The notes below the pieces were generated by a model, which saw only the letters and a program-made list of their open reading frames with translations, was not told where the DNA came from and ran no database searches. Below are positions 52,270 through 64,000 of a DNA stretch of 64,000 nucleotides, one piece after another. The stretch spans positions 36,969 to 100,968 of the forward strand of contig JAJKFJ010021086.1 of NCBI GenBank assembly GCA_027382625.1, read 5' to 3'. Numbering within the stretch: position 1 is the first letter of the stretch; the number at the start of each line of letters is the position of its first letter. The position numbers and the translations under genes were made by a program. Origin of the DNA: Tetmemena sp. SeJ-2015. Its lineage: Eukaryota; Ciliophora; Spirotrichea; Sporadotrichida; Oxytrichidae.

Positions 52270-52870
52270 TGGTGAGTTGCTTGTGGAGGGTGTTGGATAC
52301 GGTGAGATCTCTAAAACTTCACTTCATAAAAGGTGGTGCTCATCTCTTTCTACCTCAAGTTCTCTCTGTCAATGGTTTGCTTGATAGTGGTAGCCGATTC
52401 ATCCTACAAGCAAATTAGATATGTCTCATTAAAAAATGGAAATTATTGTTTTCTCATAATAACACTAGGCTATTGGAAATTTATATTTTTTGGTGTGGTA
52501 GATTGATCCAAAATTAAAAGTTATTAGTTACGAAGTTCCTCAATATCTTCTTCTCTCAATAAACCAACAAGTGAGAAAGTCAAAGGAGATCCCAATTTTA
52601 TCTTAATTTAGCTATGAGAGAGCACTGTCTGGGTCACTAACAGCAGTGTTTTGATATTCCTCGTTGAGCGAGTGGTTTCTGCAAATCTCCTCGTCTGAGA
52701 CACCCAAGGGGATGTACGGGACCTTAATGGTCACATTTCCATGAGCCTGCTGCAGCGAAATAGAATAAAATGAGAAAGCGAGGTATGCTAAAAATTGTGT
52801 AGAGATTTGGAGAGTGAATTTCTCCATGTTGAGGTGAGTGACTTGCCTGAACTCCATGAAGGGCAAGTAG
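52270..52870 (-). CDS. Probable upstream part of dynein heavy chain
   Basis: Reads MPFMEFRQVTHLNMEKFTLQ, ISTQFLAYLAFSFYSISLQQ, AHGNVTIKVPYIPLGVSDEE, ICRNHSLNEEYQNTAVSDPD. After a break with a possible intron comes DESATTIKQTIDRENL and KEMSTTFYEVKF. It precedes the dynein-tail fragment on the same strand by about 250 bp. Length and position fit the same gene, but this part has no diagnostic motif, and it could be an independent gene. Confidence 0.4.
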
Positions 52871-53325
52871 ACTTACTGAATCATCCTAAAAAGTCTTGTA
52901 AGTCTCTGGCAGGTTTCATCTTTATCTATTTCTACTTCTTCTTACTTCTAAAATTAGAGAGCCAAATGATTTAAATTTAGTGCTATATTCCAAAGAATAT
53001 GAAGATAGATAGTGAAGATAGGCATGAGAATGAAATCCCAAATTCCAAAGAATATAATTATTGTAATTTCATTGAGTAATTATATTTAGAATTAATTTAG
53101 AAATATTAAATGCTGAAGAAAACACCTTATAGAGAGCGAGTGATTATCATATCCAACCAGAGAGATACAATTATCGATCTTTGAATGTTAAGATTAAATA
53201 TCGTCTTTAATTGTTAGCTAATTTGGGAAGGTGAAAACTTTACTAGATATTTATACAGTTGAGATAAATGAAAATAAGTTTCATAGCTCGTATTTAAGTA
53301 CTGATGATATAATTATACTTCGTTG
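52870..53325. other. AT-rich spacer, no gene seen
   Basis: No coding frame. Contains TTCCAAAGAATATAA twice (about 52,988 and 53,041), a small imperfect direct repeat. Confidence 0.35.
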
Positions 53326-53328
53326 CTT

Positions 53329-54000
53329 TCATTCTTATACTGACGAAAGCTACACACTGAAGGAATATTTCTACTCATAGTATTGTTAATGGCCGCTATC
53401 TTGCTGCATTTGTAGTTTGGCTTCGAGCTCAAGGATTCTTAAATTCAGATTCTCCAGCTCTTGAAGACTAATCAAGCAGCTGCATTTAAGACTTAAAAAA
53501 TAGATATTCTAATTGAGGCCTTCATTTGCTGGAACTCGAAGTTCTGACGCTATGTGTCCTTGCTATTTGCAGTTATGTCTTGCAGAGAAAAATAGTTGAA
53601 GGAGTTTGGACTATAGCTCACTATCATATTCTACATGATGGTTCACTAGCTGAAGTTGCTGAAGTCTTTTGGAAAATTTTAGTCGACTAAAAAGTAATTT
53701 TAGTTGGAATGATAGTTCTGATAAAGATGGTCAGAGTATCTTATGCTCTAGATATCGACTGGGGCACCTTGGTTCCATAAATTAAGCTGCAGATTGAATC
53801 CAATTTAAAGGTCATGACTAATGTTGTCAGTTCCTGAAAGAGGATTAAGTGAGTTATTGGTTTTGAAACTGCTCTCGCACTCTATTGTGCCTCCAATATT
53901 GTCTGTTCATTGCTCGAGTAGTTCAAAATTTAACTTCCTACGTTCTCCATGAATCTTTGAAGGATATCCCCTAACAATTTGAGTCTCCAGAATTGTATAA
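53329..54000 (-). CDS. Asn/Gln/Ser-rich protein with C-terminal coil
   Basis: Minus strand reads NSLNPLSGTDNISHDLQIGF, NLQLNLWNQGAPVDIQSIRY, SDHLYQNYHSNQNYFLVDQN, FPKDFSNFSQ, a frame break, SYSPNSFNYFSLQDITANSK, DTQRQNFEFQQMKASIR, then LISLQELENLNLRILELEAK, LQMQQDSGHQQYYEQKYSFS and TGA at 53329-53331. The Asn/Tyr/Ser-rich middle and short leucine-zipper-like end suggest a transcription or RNA-binding regulator, but no DNA-binding domain is visible. A second frame (TFKLDSICSLIYGTKVPQ) is also open over part of it. Confidence 0.45.
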
Positions 54001-54870
54001 AATTTTATGCAAAAAAGAATAAACAATCATACCAAAGTTTTCAGAAGTAGTCAGGTTAAACAATTTTGTAGAAGAAGCAAAGTTATTCCTTTAGTGACAT
54101 CTTTACAGTCCAACAATTCCTGGGTGAAAGATTGTTAACTAGGGCTAGCAGGCTACAGCTTGGGACATAGTACAGTTCTCGAATGATTTCCAGGTTCTTC
54201 ATAATAAACGCATCCCTCAATTATAGACACTTACTCACCAACACTTGAATTACTTTTCTAGAAAGAATACTCACGTAAATTAATATACCCTTCCAACTCA
54301 AAAATTTCTTTTCCTTTAAGTCTTCCAATTTACAACCTTATTTATCTCTACGCTCCTTACTCAAAATACTCCAGATCTAAAATGTTTAGGCAGAGCAGAG
54401 CAGATGTTATTGTAATCTTGGGAATATGATTACACTCTCACTTAAAGAATAATATTTGAGTACTTATTCAAAGTAAAAAATATTCTTTGACTCAAAGGCC
54501 AACTAATAACTATAGGAAAAAGGATAACAAGAACCATTTTGTTTCAAGGAGAAACATTAAAACTAATCATTTACATATTTCTTTACCATTTCGGTATACT
54601 TGCACCTATAATTTTATAAGTAAATGGATTTAGATAATTACTCTTGACTCACAATTTGTTTAATCTCAATTTCATCAGATTTTCATAGTGAGTTTAATCC
54701 AAGAGTATCATTCAGTGCATCTTTTTCAGCCTATTCTTTGGTCTTAACTTCAACCAGGCTCTTCTCCACGATACAGTGCTCTCAAAACTTATTCGTCTAA
54801 AATATTAATTTAAATAAGCGATGTGGATCGATCGTAAGTTATAAGAATAAGATTAGTACTCAATTTTTAA
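54000..54870. other. Spacer with one small coding-like stretch
   Basis: Mostly AT-rich. The minus strand at about 54,690-54,785 gives HCIVEKSLVEVKTKEQAEKD and ALNDTLGLNSL before TGA, which looks coding but is too short to assign. Confidence 0.3.
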
Positions 54871-57800
54871 AATTGGGAAAGTTTAAACTAAAAAAGGGGT
54901 CAATTTTGGCCAAATATTTTTAAAATTTTATATTAAAAATTTTTAAATTAAAAAGTTTCGTTTAACCTCAAAATTTTTAAATTAGATTAAAAGAAATCAT
55001 TTATTAGAATATATTTTTAAAAAAATTTAATTTTAAATTTTAAAAATATTTAAACTCTTTTTCTTTTCAAGCTCGACAATCAAATCCCCATAATATGATA
55101 AGAAAGTGATAATAAGTTGTGGAAAAATTAAATTTCTTTATTAATTATTAAATCTTTTGGGGTTCAAAAGCAAAATTTAAAAAAAAATAACTACATTAAC
55201 CCATCCAAATCTAAGTTTCATTTTGACTCAAAGATGGATGTAGTCACTTCTTTTTCATAGTAAAAACCCAATTCTCAAACATTCAATCCCCTCGAAAAAA
55301 TTTTTGAGAGGGGCCGGGCCGCCACTATACTCCCCGCTTTTTGGGAAATTTGGATGAAAAAAGTTAGGAGTTGAAACTTTTTCCCCATCGCACTTCTAAT
55401 TTTTTAAAAGATGGCACTTCAATTTTTTTGAATTAAACCCTCAAACTCTTCGCCACAAAAGCGCACCCTTTTGAGAAAGAAATTTTCCCATAGATAGTTT
55501 CCTTATCTAAAGTTTCTTCCGTAGACTGTAGCAAACATCTATCGTTGAAATGGCATAACGTACAAAACTGTGAATCGAGTGAAGGGGTTAAATAGACTTC
55601 ACTAAGCCATTTTTTATAATAATCTGAAAAAATATTTACGACAAAGCGCCAGGTGTGAGGGGGAAGCGTGAAGTTTGTTTTGGTTTAAAGAAGCTGTTTA
55701 AACACACAAAAACCTTCATGAAAAAGAGTTGGAAACAAAAAAATTAAGAAGCTCAGAGAAAAAGTCACAGCCCGGTAAAGATCGTTCTACTCTTTTAAAC
55801 AACCTCAGCGTAAACAAAAAAAAGGGAAAAAGCAAAGGGAAGGCATACCCCTGATTTTAAATTAACTCCTTTTTTTTAATTTTTCCATATCCCCAAAAAG
55901 TTCAATGGAAATTGAGTTTTACTGGAAAACTTAAAAAAAAAAAAAGGAAAAAAGGGGGAAACACAAAATAAAAAGCTGCTGCTCAAAATCACTTGTTTCA
56001 TAAAATTAACCCTATCGAAAAACAAAAGGTTTTTTAATAGTGATATTTGGTAAGAGAGTGGAAAAAAAAGAGAAGACAAAGTTATTGTGCGAGATAAGGT
56101 AGAGTGAATTTTTTGGGAAAATATTTAAGCTTAACTTAATGATTTTAAAGTAACTTTTGCTTTCTGGGAAAAAGGGGATTCTTAAGGGGTTTTCCTTTCT
56201 TTTTCTTTTGGGGCCGGGATGGACCTAGCTTCCTATCTTCGAACCTGCCCCCGCATCTATGTGAATTTTCGTCGTCCCTAAGTTTGTTTTGTGATAGAGG
56301 GGTTTCTCACCTCGAGGGCTTGTTTTTTTGCTTCCTTTGTTTCTGAATACCTTTGCTTTTCCCCTTTCATTAAGTAGATCCCAGTGAAAAGGTTTCTTAC
56401 ACAGTTAAACTCTAAAATTTACTAAAAGAATTTAAATTTTCTGAAGCTGCTCAAACCATTCGTCGCTGATAATTTTTCCTTGTTTTCTTTGGGTCGTTCT
56501 CCTCTACTTAAAATCTCTTCCGTGTGCATCTTCAATGATCTTTTTTAGGTACTCTGCACGTACAGTAGAAAAGGACCCCAAAAAGAAGAACCTTCTTCTG
56601 GCAACTTTTTTGGGAGATTTGTTCCTTGTTAGGAAGGAAAAAGGGCAACCCCCCGGATCCCCCCATCGAATCGCCCTTTTCATATTTAGTAACTGAGACC
56701 TAAAAGGATATTTTTTGGGATCCCCAATCATTTTTGACATCGTTTGGGTTTTAAAAGAGTTTTCTTCCCCTAAACAAGAATTTTTTTGGGGAAAACGAGA
56801 TTTTTGGGGGGGGTTCCCAATACTTTTGGAAGGAAAAAACCCAAAACTAAGATTTTTGGGTTTACCCAAAATGAGAGTTTTCCTTCCCTTTGCTAAGTGG
56901 GGTACCTGTTAGAGGTCTTCCTTGCTTGGGAACCTGTTGCTCAACTCTTGCTCTTCCACTTTTAAATTTCCTTAACATTCAATTTTTCCCCCAAATCTTG
57001 TCGAGTCCCGTTGTTCTTTTTTGAAAATCAAATTATTATTTTTTGATCTAAAATTCCGCAAAAAGCTAAAAGTTTTTAAACTTTTTAAATATTTTGGAAT
57101 CCAAATGGGATGAAAAAGTTTGAAAAGTTTAAGCTAAAAGAAACAAGCAAAATAAAGGTGAAAAGTTGTAAAAGATGGAGCTCCTTTTTTATTTTGGTTG
57201 GCCCCTTTAAAAAATTAAACTAATTATATTTAAAAAAATTTAAATTAGTAAACAATACAAAAAAGTTGCTGAAATTTAAAATTAGTAGCAGTTTCGCTTT
57301 GCAATAAAATTAGTGGGCAGCTTTTTTTTAACCTTTGGGTCCCGTCGACAAAAACTAACATGGTTGCCAAGGGAAAAAATTAGAACCCTACTAACTGCTT
57401 TTTTGAACTTAATTCGTAGAAAAATCAAGCAGAATAAGAGAAAAAATATGGAGCTATCTAATAATAAATAAAAAAAGATGAAAAACATCAATGACTGACA
57501 GCATCTTTTGCACTCTGATGTTCTCGTGAGTGCTCTGCACCCAGGCAACGGGAAAAACATAATAAAAAATAATGGCGGGCTCTTATAATTTAAAAAATTT
57601 AATTTAAGATGGGAACCAACCTAGCAAAAAGACAAATACAACCTTAGCAAACACAAACTAAAAAATAAAAGTTCGGGAAAGCAACCAAAAAAAAAGATGC
57701 TGTGTGCACTAAACAAGGGAAAAGCTCTCTGGGAAACTTGAGCTTGAGCAAAAAGAAACTCTGTGCCTTTTTAAAATTTTCAAAAACCCAATTAAAATTA

Positions 57801-59300
57801 AAAATTTGGGGGGGTTTTTAAATTTTCGCACCTGATCTCCTCTTGTTATTTGGGGTCCAAAAAGATCAATGAGGGAAAAAAATTTTTTAAAAGCGAGTAA
57901 AAGTCAACAAAAAGTTCGAATAAATTTTTAGAGCTTCAAAAAGGGGGCATCAAGGAAGCCACTCAGAAAACCTAAGATCTTTTTATGAAACAAATTTGAA
58001 AGTGGACAGTCGCCCATCCTTGTCAACTTTTTGGGGCAGGCATTCTCTCACTCTGCTTTCCCAAGAAACACATGGAAAGAAGCCCCAAAGGCTGAAATTG
58101 AAAATTTGGGGTAAAGAAAAAAAAGTTTGGTTCCCAAAAAAAAAAAAAAAAAAAATTAAAAAAAAAAAAAAAAATAAGCCCCTTCTTTAACAAAAAGGAA
58201 GAAGAAGAAGGAAAAGGGGGAAAAAGTCCCTAATAAAAAGGTTAATTTTAAGGTGTCAGAAAGTTTCAGCCCCCCAGCTCAAAGCAAGACTCCAAAAGCC
58301 CGGAGGTAACTTTTGGGGGGAAATGTGTTCCAAAAATTTTTCCTCCACCTTTGCTGAAAAGCGAACGGAGAAAATACAAGAAAAGTAAAGCTTAAAAAGT
58401 TTCCCTTAAAAAAATTTTTGTAAAGAAGGAAGAGAGAGGTTTGAGTTCGCGAAAAAGGGGAACCCGAAAAAGTGTTTTAGGAAGCGAGGGGAAAAAAAAC
58501 TTGAAGTGGGTTTTTAATTTCCGGGGTTTTTTATCATTTAAAGATTAAAATCGCCAAATTTGCCTTCCTAAAGGGGGATCACAAATAAGAAGAAATTATT
58601 TAACACGAGGCGCAAAAGTACTTAACTTATTTTTATTCTCACTGACCTCGTTTAGGGGTGATGGGAGTTGCATGAATTTTGGGGGATTGTTCACAGAGAT
58701 CTCCCAAAAAAGAAAAAAATCAGATAAACTTTGATCCCAGTCAGAGCAACTGTGAGAGACTTTTAACAGAGTTGTAAGAAAGAGAAAACATTGGGGAAAA
58801 AAGCATCGGGGGCAAGGGAAATGCAGGCAACCCTTTCCCCTAAAAGGGCAGACTTGGCTCAACGGTTCAAGGGGGTGGGACATTTTTTTCTATAGTTTTC
58901 AATCATACTTGAATGTGAATTTTGAAACCCCGAGGAATGCTACTTGTGTTAAAGTGAAAAATAAAAGGGAAATTTTAATTCGCAAACAAGACAAATTTTA
59001 AGATAGACAAGGGATCGAAACCCTTTTTTTAAAAAAATTTGTAAAAAAAAATAATCAAAGAAAACCCATGAAACCTAACACTCGTTATCTAAAAATAGAG
59101 GGAAACAGGTATAAAAATTCGGGGGAATATGAGGGAAATTCCCCTTCCTAGAAGAAATTTTGATTTTCCTTTTTAGGGTTAAAATTTTAAAAGAATTTTT
59201 ATAAATAAATTAAAAAAGAAAAAAATTATACACAACAAAATTTTTACTTTCTTATCATATTTGGGTTTTGGGGGGTTTTTAATTCTTGTTAAACATATAT
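54870..59300. other. Homopolymer-inflated, probably unpolished sequence
   Basis: The texture changes sharply: A, T and G runs of 4-8 occur every few bases (for example TTTTTTGGGG, GGGGGGTTCCC) with A/T-only tracts and an A20-plus run near 58,138-58,175. No reading frame in either strand resembles a protein for over 4 kb, although GC is not lower than in gene regions. I infer raw or low-coverage long-read sequence with homopolymer insertions. Genes could be hidden here. Confidence 0.6.
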
Positions 59301-60750
59301 TTAAGATAGCAGATTTTGAGAAAATTTTTTTGCCAACTAAGTTAATTGTTTACATGAAGATTAAGCTCCTAAATTCTTGTATGAAAATATTCTTAAATTA
59401 TATAATGGAATATTTTTATATACTTGCAAGAATGCTAAAGTAAATCCTAATTATATATATATATATATATATATATAGATATTTAAGACAGAAATATTCG
59501 AGAAGGTCATAGTTATTTTTTTCCCTTTTATTCTTTATTATTACTTTTTATAATTGACTGTATTCGTATATCCACTTTCTTATATAGAAATTTTTTTTTA
59601 GATAAAATTATATTTTGGGCATCCCCCCTAAATGCGAAATGTAATTTATTTAACTTATTTGAGCAGTCAAAGTTTAAAAAATTCTTTAGTAACATATTAT
59701 TTGTATGCAAGTAGTAAAAGCATTCTGTTTGATAATGAGTTCATTAATCTATTTCTGCAAGACTTCTCCCAAAAAACCCAAATAAAATAGAGTTAATTCA
59801 AGTAGAAGCAGAAGATAACACTTCTTTCAGGAGCTTCCTTAGTCTCCAGTCTTGGGCTAAACACTTAAAAATCAATGAGCATATCTATAATATAAATTAA
59901 GAAGAAAAGTGGATAAAATTTGAGAAATTTTGTAAAAAAAGACTCTAAATATCAACTAAAATGAAACGCATATTTAAGCATCAAGCGTTTAAATTATTAT
60001 AATTTAGACTTAACTATTTTAGCAGAAATGAAAATGTTTAGCCGGCAGCTTATATCTAGAATATTTTGGATTAGTTTAATCAAAATCAAGCCTCTGATCT
60101 CCAATTTTTATTTAAATAAGTAAAAAAGAATACGGTTATATTTTCAAAAATTATTAAAAAGATAGGAAGGAGTAAATTATCAATTTTATCATTCAAAACT
60201 TAGGTCTTAAAATATGCTATAATAAATAAACTCTTTTATTAATGCGGAAAGATACAATTTCTCTTCAACTTAATTTATTTTCAGTAAGAATGAAATAAAT
60301 TCAAAAAATGATTCCTTATAAATAAAAAATTGACGCATTAAGAAATGAAGCCCCTTAAAAATTAATTCGTAAGAATCTCTAAGCAGTAAATTATATATTA
60401 AAGAGCATTTAGAATTCTATGGATAGGGAAATTACATAGGTAAAGTGAACTATATATCATATTTGTTAGTGTTTTTGTTTCATATTATAATTAATTTGAT
60501 TTAAAATGCATTTGATAATCCAAAGCATCGTGAACTCAAACGATATTTACATGAATGAAGTCCTGCATCAAGATTTAGATTAGATTAATATTACTAAGAA
60601 TACCAAACATTTCATAGACTTGAGTTATAATCTTTTAACTCAAAACTGATAAATTAGATTCAATTTATTTGTTTTCAAGCTAGTTTTTTTTTTAGAATTT
60701 GGCTGGTTATTTTAATGTATTGATAGTTTAATGCAATAATTTTGGGCATT
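59300..60750. other. AT-rich intergenic or eliminated DNA
   Basis: Strongly AT-rich with no coding frame. Includes the (TA) microsatellite at 59452-59478. Consistent with germline-limited or intergenic DNA. Confidence 0.45.
59452..59478. repeat. (TA)n microsatellite
   Basis: About 13 uninterrupted TA units. Confidence 0.95.
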
Positions 60751-60756
60751 TTTATA

Positions 60757-61086
60757 ATGAAAGCCTAGGACGCCTACTTTTACATCTGCTTCTATGCAAT
60801 AAACTTTCTCCTCTATTCAATTTTTGCATTCATTGTCATGATCTGCCTCATCTTCAAGATCGACAAATCCGCTAAGTTCATTAAAATAATTGATGTTATT
60901 CATTAAATCAATTTATAAAAATAAAAAGGAACAATAGACTAAGAATAATTATTTTGGAAGCTAAATAATTTCAAGACTTATTCTCTTCAAATCAGATAAA
61001 AGAAATTTCCACTTTCAAAATTGACTCCAATACAAATCTTCAAAAGCCTGAATCCCAAAGTTACTTTTAAGTACGTGTCTTTATGA
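60757..61086 (+). CDS. Small membrane protein or first segment of one
   Basis: From an ATG after TTTATA: MKAQDAYFYICFYAINFLLY, SIFAFIVMICLIFKIDKSAK, FIKIIDVIHQ. One clear transmembrane helix (residues 8-33) is followed by a basic juxtamembrane stretch. The frame remains open, with TAA as Gln, to TGA at 61084-61086 (110 codons), but after residue about 50 the composition becomes AT-driven and it overlaps the 3' end of the minus-strand gene. The likely coding part is 60757-60905. It may be the N-terminal segment of a multi-pass protein whose other segments are elsewhere. Confidence 0.45.
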
Positions 61087-62655
61087 CGAGTTGATAGCCT
61101 TTTTGAATTCCACTATCTTGCGACACTTGAGGCATAAGAATTGTAGCAGGACTTTCCTGTTTGTGAAGTCTATAGCTTCCCTCACCTCCCCGTTTACATA
61201 CACCTACTTCTGTACTTGAAACTTCTCACACTACCTATTGAACTCCTCTTAGATAAGTTACCCCTCCATCTCCTTCGAGGCTTGCAGTTTATAGCAGAGC
61301 TTTATCATGTTTACTAGACGCTTGTGCTGCTTGTTTAAGTTCGATTGCTGAAAGAGAGAAAGCGAGTTGTCTTCGTAACCTACTTTACAATAAGGCTAGC
61401 ACTCTAAAATGAAAAGACATTAAGAAGAGGCTCGCATAAAGAAAGCGAGCATATTAGAATACTCTTTAGTGAATTTTAGTAAGACTTGTAAATAAAGGGC
61501 CCATGCAAGAAAAAATACTCCTTGAAGATATCTATGTTCATTAGATCTATCCCAAATATGCGGCAACATCGGTCATTGTTAACTGACATTAAAGCCTTGC
61601 CTCCTTTCTCATCCTCGATGGTTAAACGCATGAGTATGTTCAACAAAGGTCTTGGAAATTTACATTGATTTATGGACCTAGCTGATGAAAGCAAGGTGCC
61701 ACCTCGACACAACTAGCATACAAATTCGAATTTGATAAAGTTTATGTGAACTATCTTTCCTTTTATCAGAAGCATATTTCTAGTCATGATCTCTTGTGAG
61801 ACGAAATTTATCTAAGTGATCGATTGATCTTGGAAATCAAGCGCTAATCTATCATTATAGAGACAAGGTGCAAGTTTACCAATCAGGTTCACCTGGCTCA
61901 GAGTGATCTTTACCTCATGATAGATTTATAGTTTAGAAGATAGAAGGCGTTTAGCATTCTTGAAACAAACTATCACATCTCCATCCAATAAATTTTGAGT
62001 GATGGGAGTAAAACCCTCTTCCGCTAGGATCACGATAATATAGTTGTCATCTATCAAACTGTGGAGCTCTCCGATATAAGTATTTCGCAAACTCAGTAAA
62101 CTTTGAAGTGGAAGATTTGTAGAGTTATTGATTGTATTTTAAATGATCTGCACATTCTTGAGGATTTCACAGACAATAGGAGCAAAATTCGAGGCAAGAG
62201 ACTTGAACATATCCTCTATTGTAAAGAGCTTCAGTAGCTCGTTCTTATAATTCTACTTTTCAATGGATGTACTCACATCTTTGGTTATCCTATATTGGAG
62301 TATAATACCAACCGATTTCATCTATGCTTTGTCAGCTATTTATTGTATCTTATTATAGATCATTTTAAGATCGCCTATTTTGGGCTGAGGATTAATGTCT
62401 GTATGAAGAAAACTCCTCCCACCTTAAAATTATCCACAGCTTTTTCAAATATCACAATCTTATCTTTATCAAGCTCTTAGAGAGTTATCTAAATGTCCTG
62501 ATTAAAATCTAACTCAAATTCGTCTAAAGTTTTAGCTTTGAAAATCTTGGAGCTGCTTTGTTTTAACTTACATAAAAAATTTGAAGGATCCTTAATTTAA
62601 AGTTAAAGCCCCTCAACAATAAAATCGATCCCTAGAAGACTTTAATTGTTCTAAT
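61015..62655 (-). CDS. Protein with two Cys pairs, possibly OB-fold/nucleic-acid binding
   Basis: Minus strand, very long open stretches: GIDFIVEGLQLQIKDPSNFL, KTLDEFELDFNQDIQITLQE, VIFEKAVDNFKVGGVFFIQT. After one frame change an unbroken run of over 300 codons includes SVGIILQYRITKDVSTSIEK, EDMFKSLASNFAPIVCEILK, LLDGDVIVCFKNAKRLLSSK, YHEVKITLSQVNLIGKLAPC and IKGKIVHINFIKFEFVCQLC. It goes on RGGTLLSSARSINQCKFPRP and LNILMRLTIEDEKGGKALMS. A short intron near 61,420 leads to KLCYKLQASKEMEGQLIQEE and VLLQFLCLKCRKIVEF, ending TGA 61015-61017. A Cys pair followed by a third Cys and a beta-rich RLTIEDEKG stretch recalls the zinc-bearing OB folds of RPA1 or CTC1-like proteins. The second FLCLKC pair is reminiscent of polymerase zinc modules. 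Both are only suggestions. Confidence 0.5.
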
Positions 62656-62689
62656 CTGTTACATATTTTTGAAATTATTGTAATATTAT

Positions 62690-64000
62690 AATTGAATGTT
62701 AAAAATTTTCCAAAAACTAATTTAATTCAATCAATCAATTAATTAAATATATATATACCCGAATTAATCAATCAATTAAATCAATCATTATATGACCACT
62801 TGTAACTTGGACTCTTAAATCACATGCAAGTTATTACCCGATTATATACACTTTAATTATCGACTATTAAATTACATATTACATTACAAATTTCAAATTA
62901 CATATGCTTAAATTATTACTCTAAATCACTACTCATTTTACACTTTTAAATTTTCACTCAACTTTTTACCTTCATTTTATCATTGCATTCACCCACTTCA
63001 ATTTATACTCTCTCAAGTTAGGTGTCATTTGTCATGCTGATATTTATATGATCATTGAAGTACATTCTTGGTTTGAGATTTGATAGTGTATAAATGACAC
63101 CAGTTTAAACGTCCCAACTTTATACATACATTTATAGAGTACACTTTTACACAGTCATAACTTTGGTTATCAACTTCCAAAATTAGTATTTTGTATGGTT
63201 GAGTTGCTTGTTGGACCTTGCAACGAGCTCTCATGTTTTACAACTTTGAACACGAGGTACAGAGTTGACCTTGTCAGAGGAGCAAGTCACTTTGTCATCA
63301 TTATACACAACGAGTTTAAACGAGACAGTTAAAATTGGTTTTGATATACATGTCGTTCGAGCACATGTTTAAATTGTAAAATCTGGAAAATTTTGGTCCA
63401 AAGTTTCAAAGTGGGTTTCAAAAGATACTTTCCCGGTCGAAATCGAGGGGCAAAAATTCGAGCTGTAAAGCTGCCAAAAAACTGGTTCTTGGTAGAGCCT
63501 TTTCAAAGTGTATTCCAAGTTTAAGGCTGGTGAAAAAATGATTACAAGTCTGATTTGAAACTCAAAAAAGTTGGAAAGTCGGTGTCAAAAGTCAACTCCC
63601 CCACGAGGGGCCCTTTGCATCGGTGTCCAAGTTGAACTTCGAGTCACAACCCAATTTGGAAATTCGTGGCTGAGTTGGGAATGTCAGTGAGATCAGCAAC
63701 GCGAAAGTTGTTGCATTTACAATTATTTTAAGTTTCAAATTCATTGCGAAAATCGCATATCCGGAATTGAAATTTTTCGTCCCGAGTGGAGCTGTCGTGA
63801 GAATTAAACACAAAAAATTTTGGGGTTTCAAAAATTTTGTTCGAGCTAATATTTTTTACAAGTGTTTTAGTAATGAGGTAGTTATGACAAATCAAAAGGA
63901 AAAGATAAAATATGAGGTAAGATGCGCAAAAAGATTCAAAATTGATCACGACTAAACTAACTGACCGAATGAAAGTCTGTATCCCGATTGATGCTTTAAA
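62690..64000. other. Non-coding block; AATCAATC-rich repeat then GC-richer sequence
   Basis: From 62,725 to 62,790 the words CAATCAAT and TTAATTAA recur. From 63,300 to 63,960 base composition is more balanced than in normal spacers, but no frame is coding in either strand. The words TTTCAAA, GGTTTCAAAA and TTGGAAA recur irregularly, suggesting a degenerate repeat family. No telomere repeats at the window end. Confidence 0.4.

Noticed and set aside
56504..56869. 121-residue minus ORF
   Set aside because: Lies in the homopolymer-inflated region; sequence is Phe/Lys/Gly runs produced by homopolymers.
57282..57560. Minus ORF resembling a hydrophobic protein
   Set aside because: Same low-quality region; hydrophobicity comes from poly-T translation.
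1..64000. Bacterial or ordinary eukaryotic origin with standard code
   Set aside because: BCKDHB, SPT16 and GlyRS homology runs through TAA/TAG codons, and short GT-AG introns are present.

Overview
This window looks like germline (micronuclear) DNA of a hypotrich ciliate of the Oxytricha/Stylonychia kind. Every recognisable protein reads through TAA and TAG where homologues carry Gln or variable residues, and ends at TGA, so the code is the ciliate TAR=Gln code. Under the standard code only short fragments are open. Genes carry very short introns (22, 23, 31, 32, 43, 43 and 83 nt seen). Several known genes appear only in part, and some are interrupted by AT-rich segments with short direct repeats at the edges, as expected for MDS/IES/pointer organisation. 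One 23-bp perfect inverted repeat joins coding pieces on opposite strands, the signature of a scrambled gene with an inverted MDS. A degenerate TBE-type transposon (transposase, a second ORF, zinc finger plus kinase-like ORF) lies at 44.5-49.0 kb. No C4A4/G4T4 telomere repeats are present, so these are not finished nanochromosomes. The genus is an inference.

Layout: 0-6 kb holds minus-strand genes (unknown helical protein, a membrane protein, the N-terminal domain of an NRF-6-like acyltransferase, BCKDH E1-beta) and one plus-strand acidic exon. 6.5-9.2 kb (+) holds the C-terminal half of an aconitase-like protein that lacks two Fe-S ligands, then a Q/N-rich protein. 9.5-18.6 kb (+) is one or more large EF-hand proteins containing the inverted-pointer locus. 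18.8-21.9 kb (-) is a large unknown protein. 22-23.6 kb has two unknown genes and the C-terminus of glycyl-tRNA synthetase. 23.9-28.6 kb (-) is a nearly complete FACT subunit SPT16 split by a roughly 1-kb insertion that carries another gene's first exon on the opposite strand.

29-43.7 kb (-) is a run of coiled-coil, LRR, Q-rich and low-complexity proteins, with a duplicated 270-bp block at 39.8-40.6 kb. 44.5-49.0 kb is the TBE-like element, itself interrupted by two smaller elements with terminal inverted repeats. 49.2-54 kb (-) holds unknown genes and a dynein heavy chain tail fragment. 54.9-59.3 kb is homopolymer-inflated, probably unpolished sequence. 61-62.6 kb (-) is a protein with two Cys pairs, possibly nucleic-acid binding. 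The last 1.3 kb is non-coding.

Single-base frameshifts occur inside otherwise well-conserved genes throughout, often in homopolymers, so I read most as sequencing indels. Because of this, and because all translation was done by eye, most CDS ends are approximate. Genes here are unrelated housekeeping and cytoskeletal functions with no operon logic.
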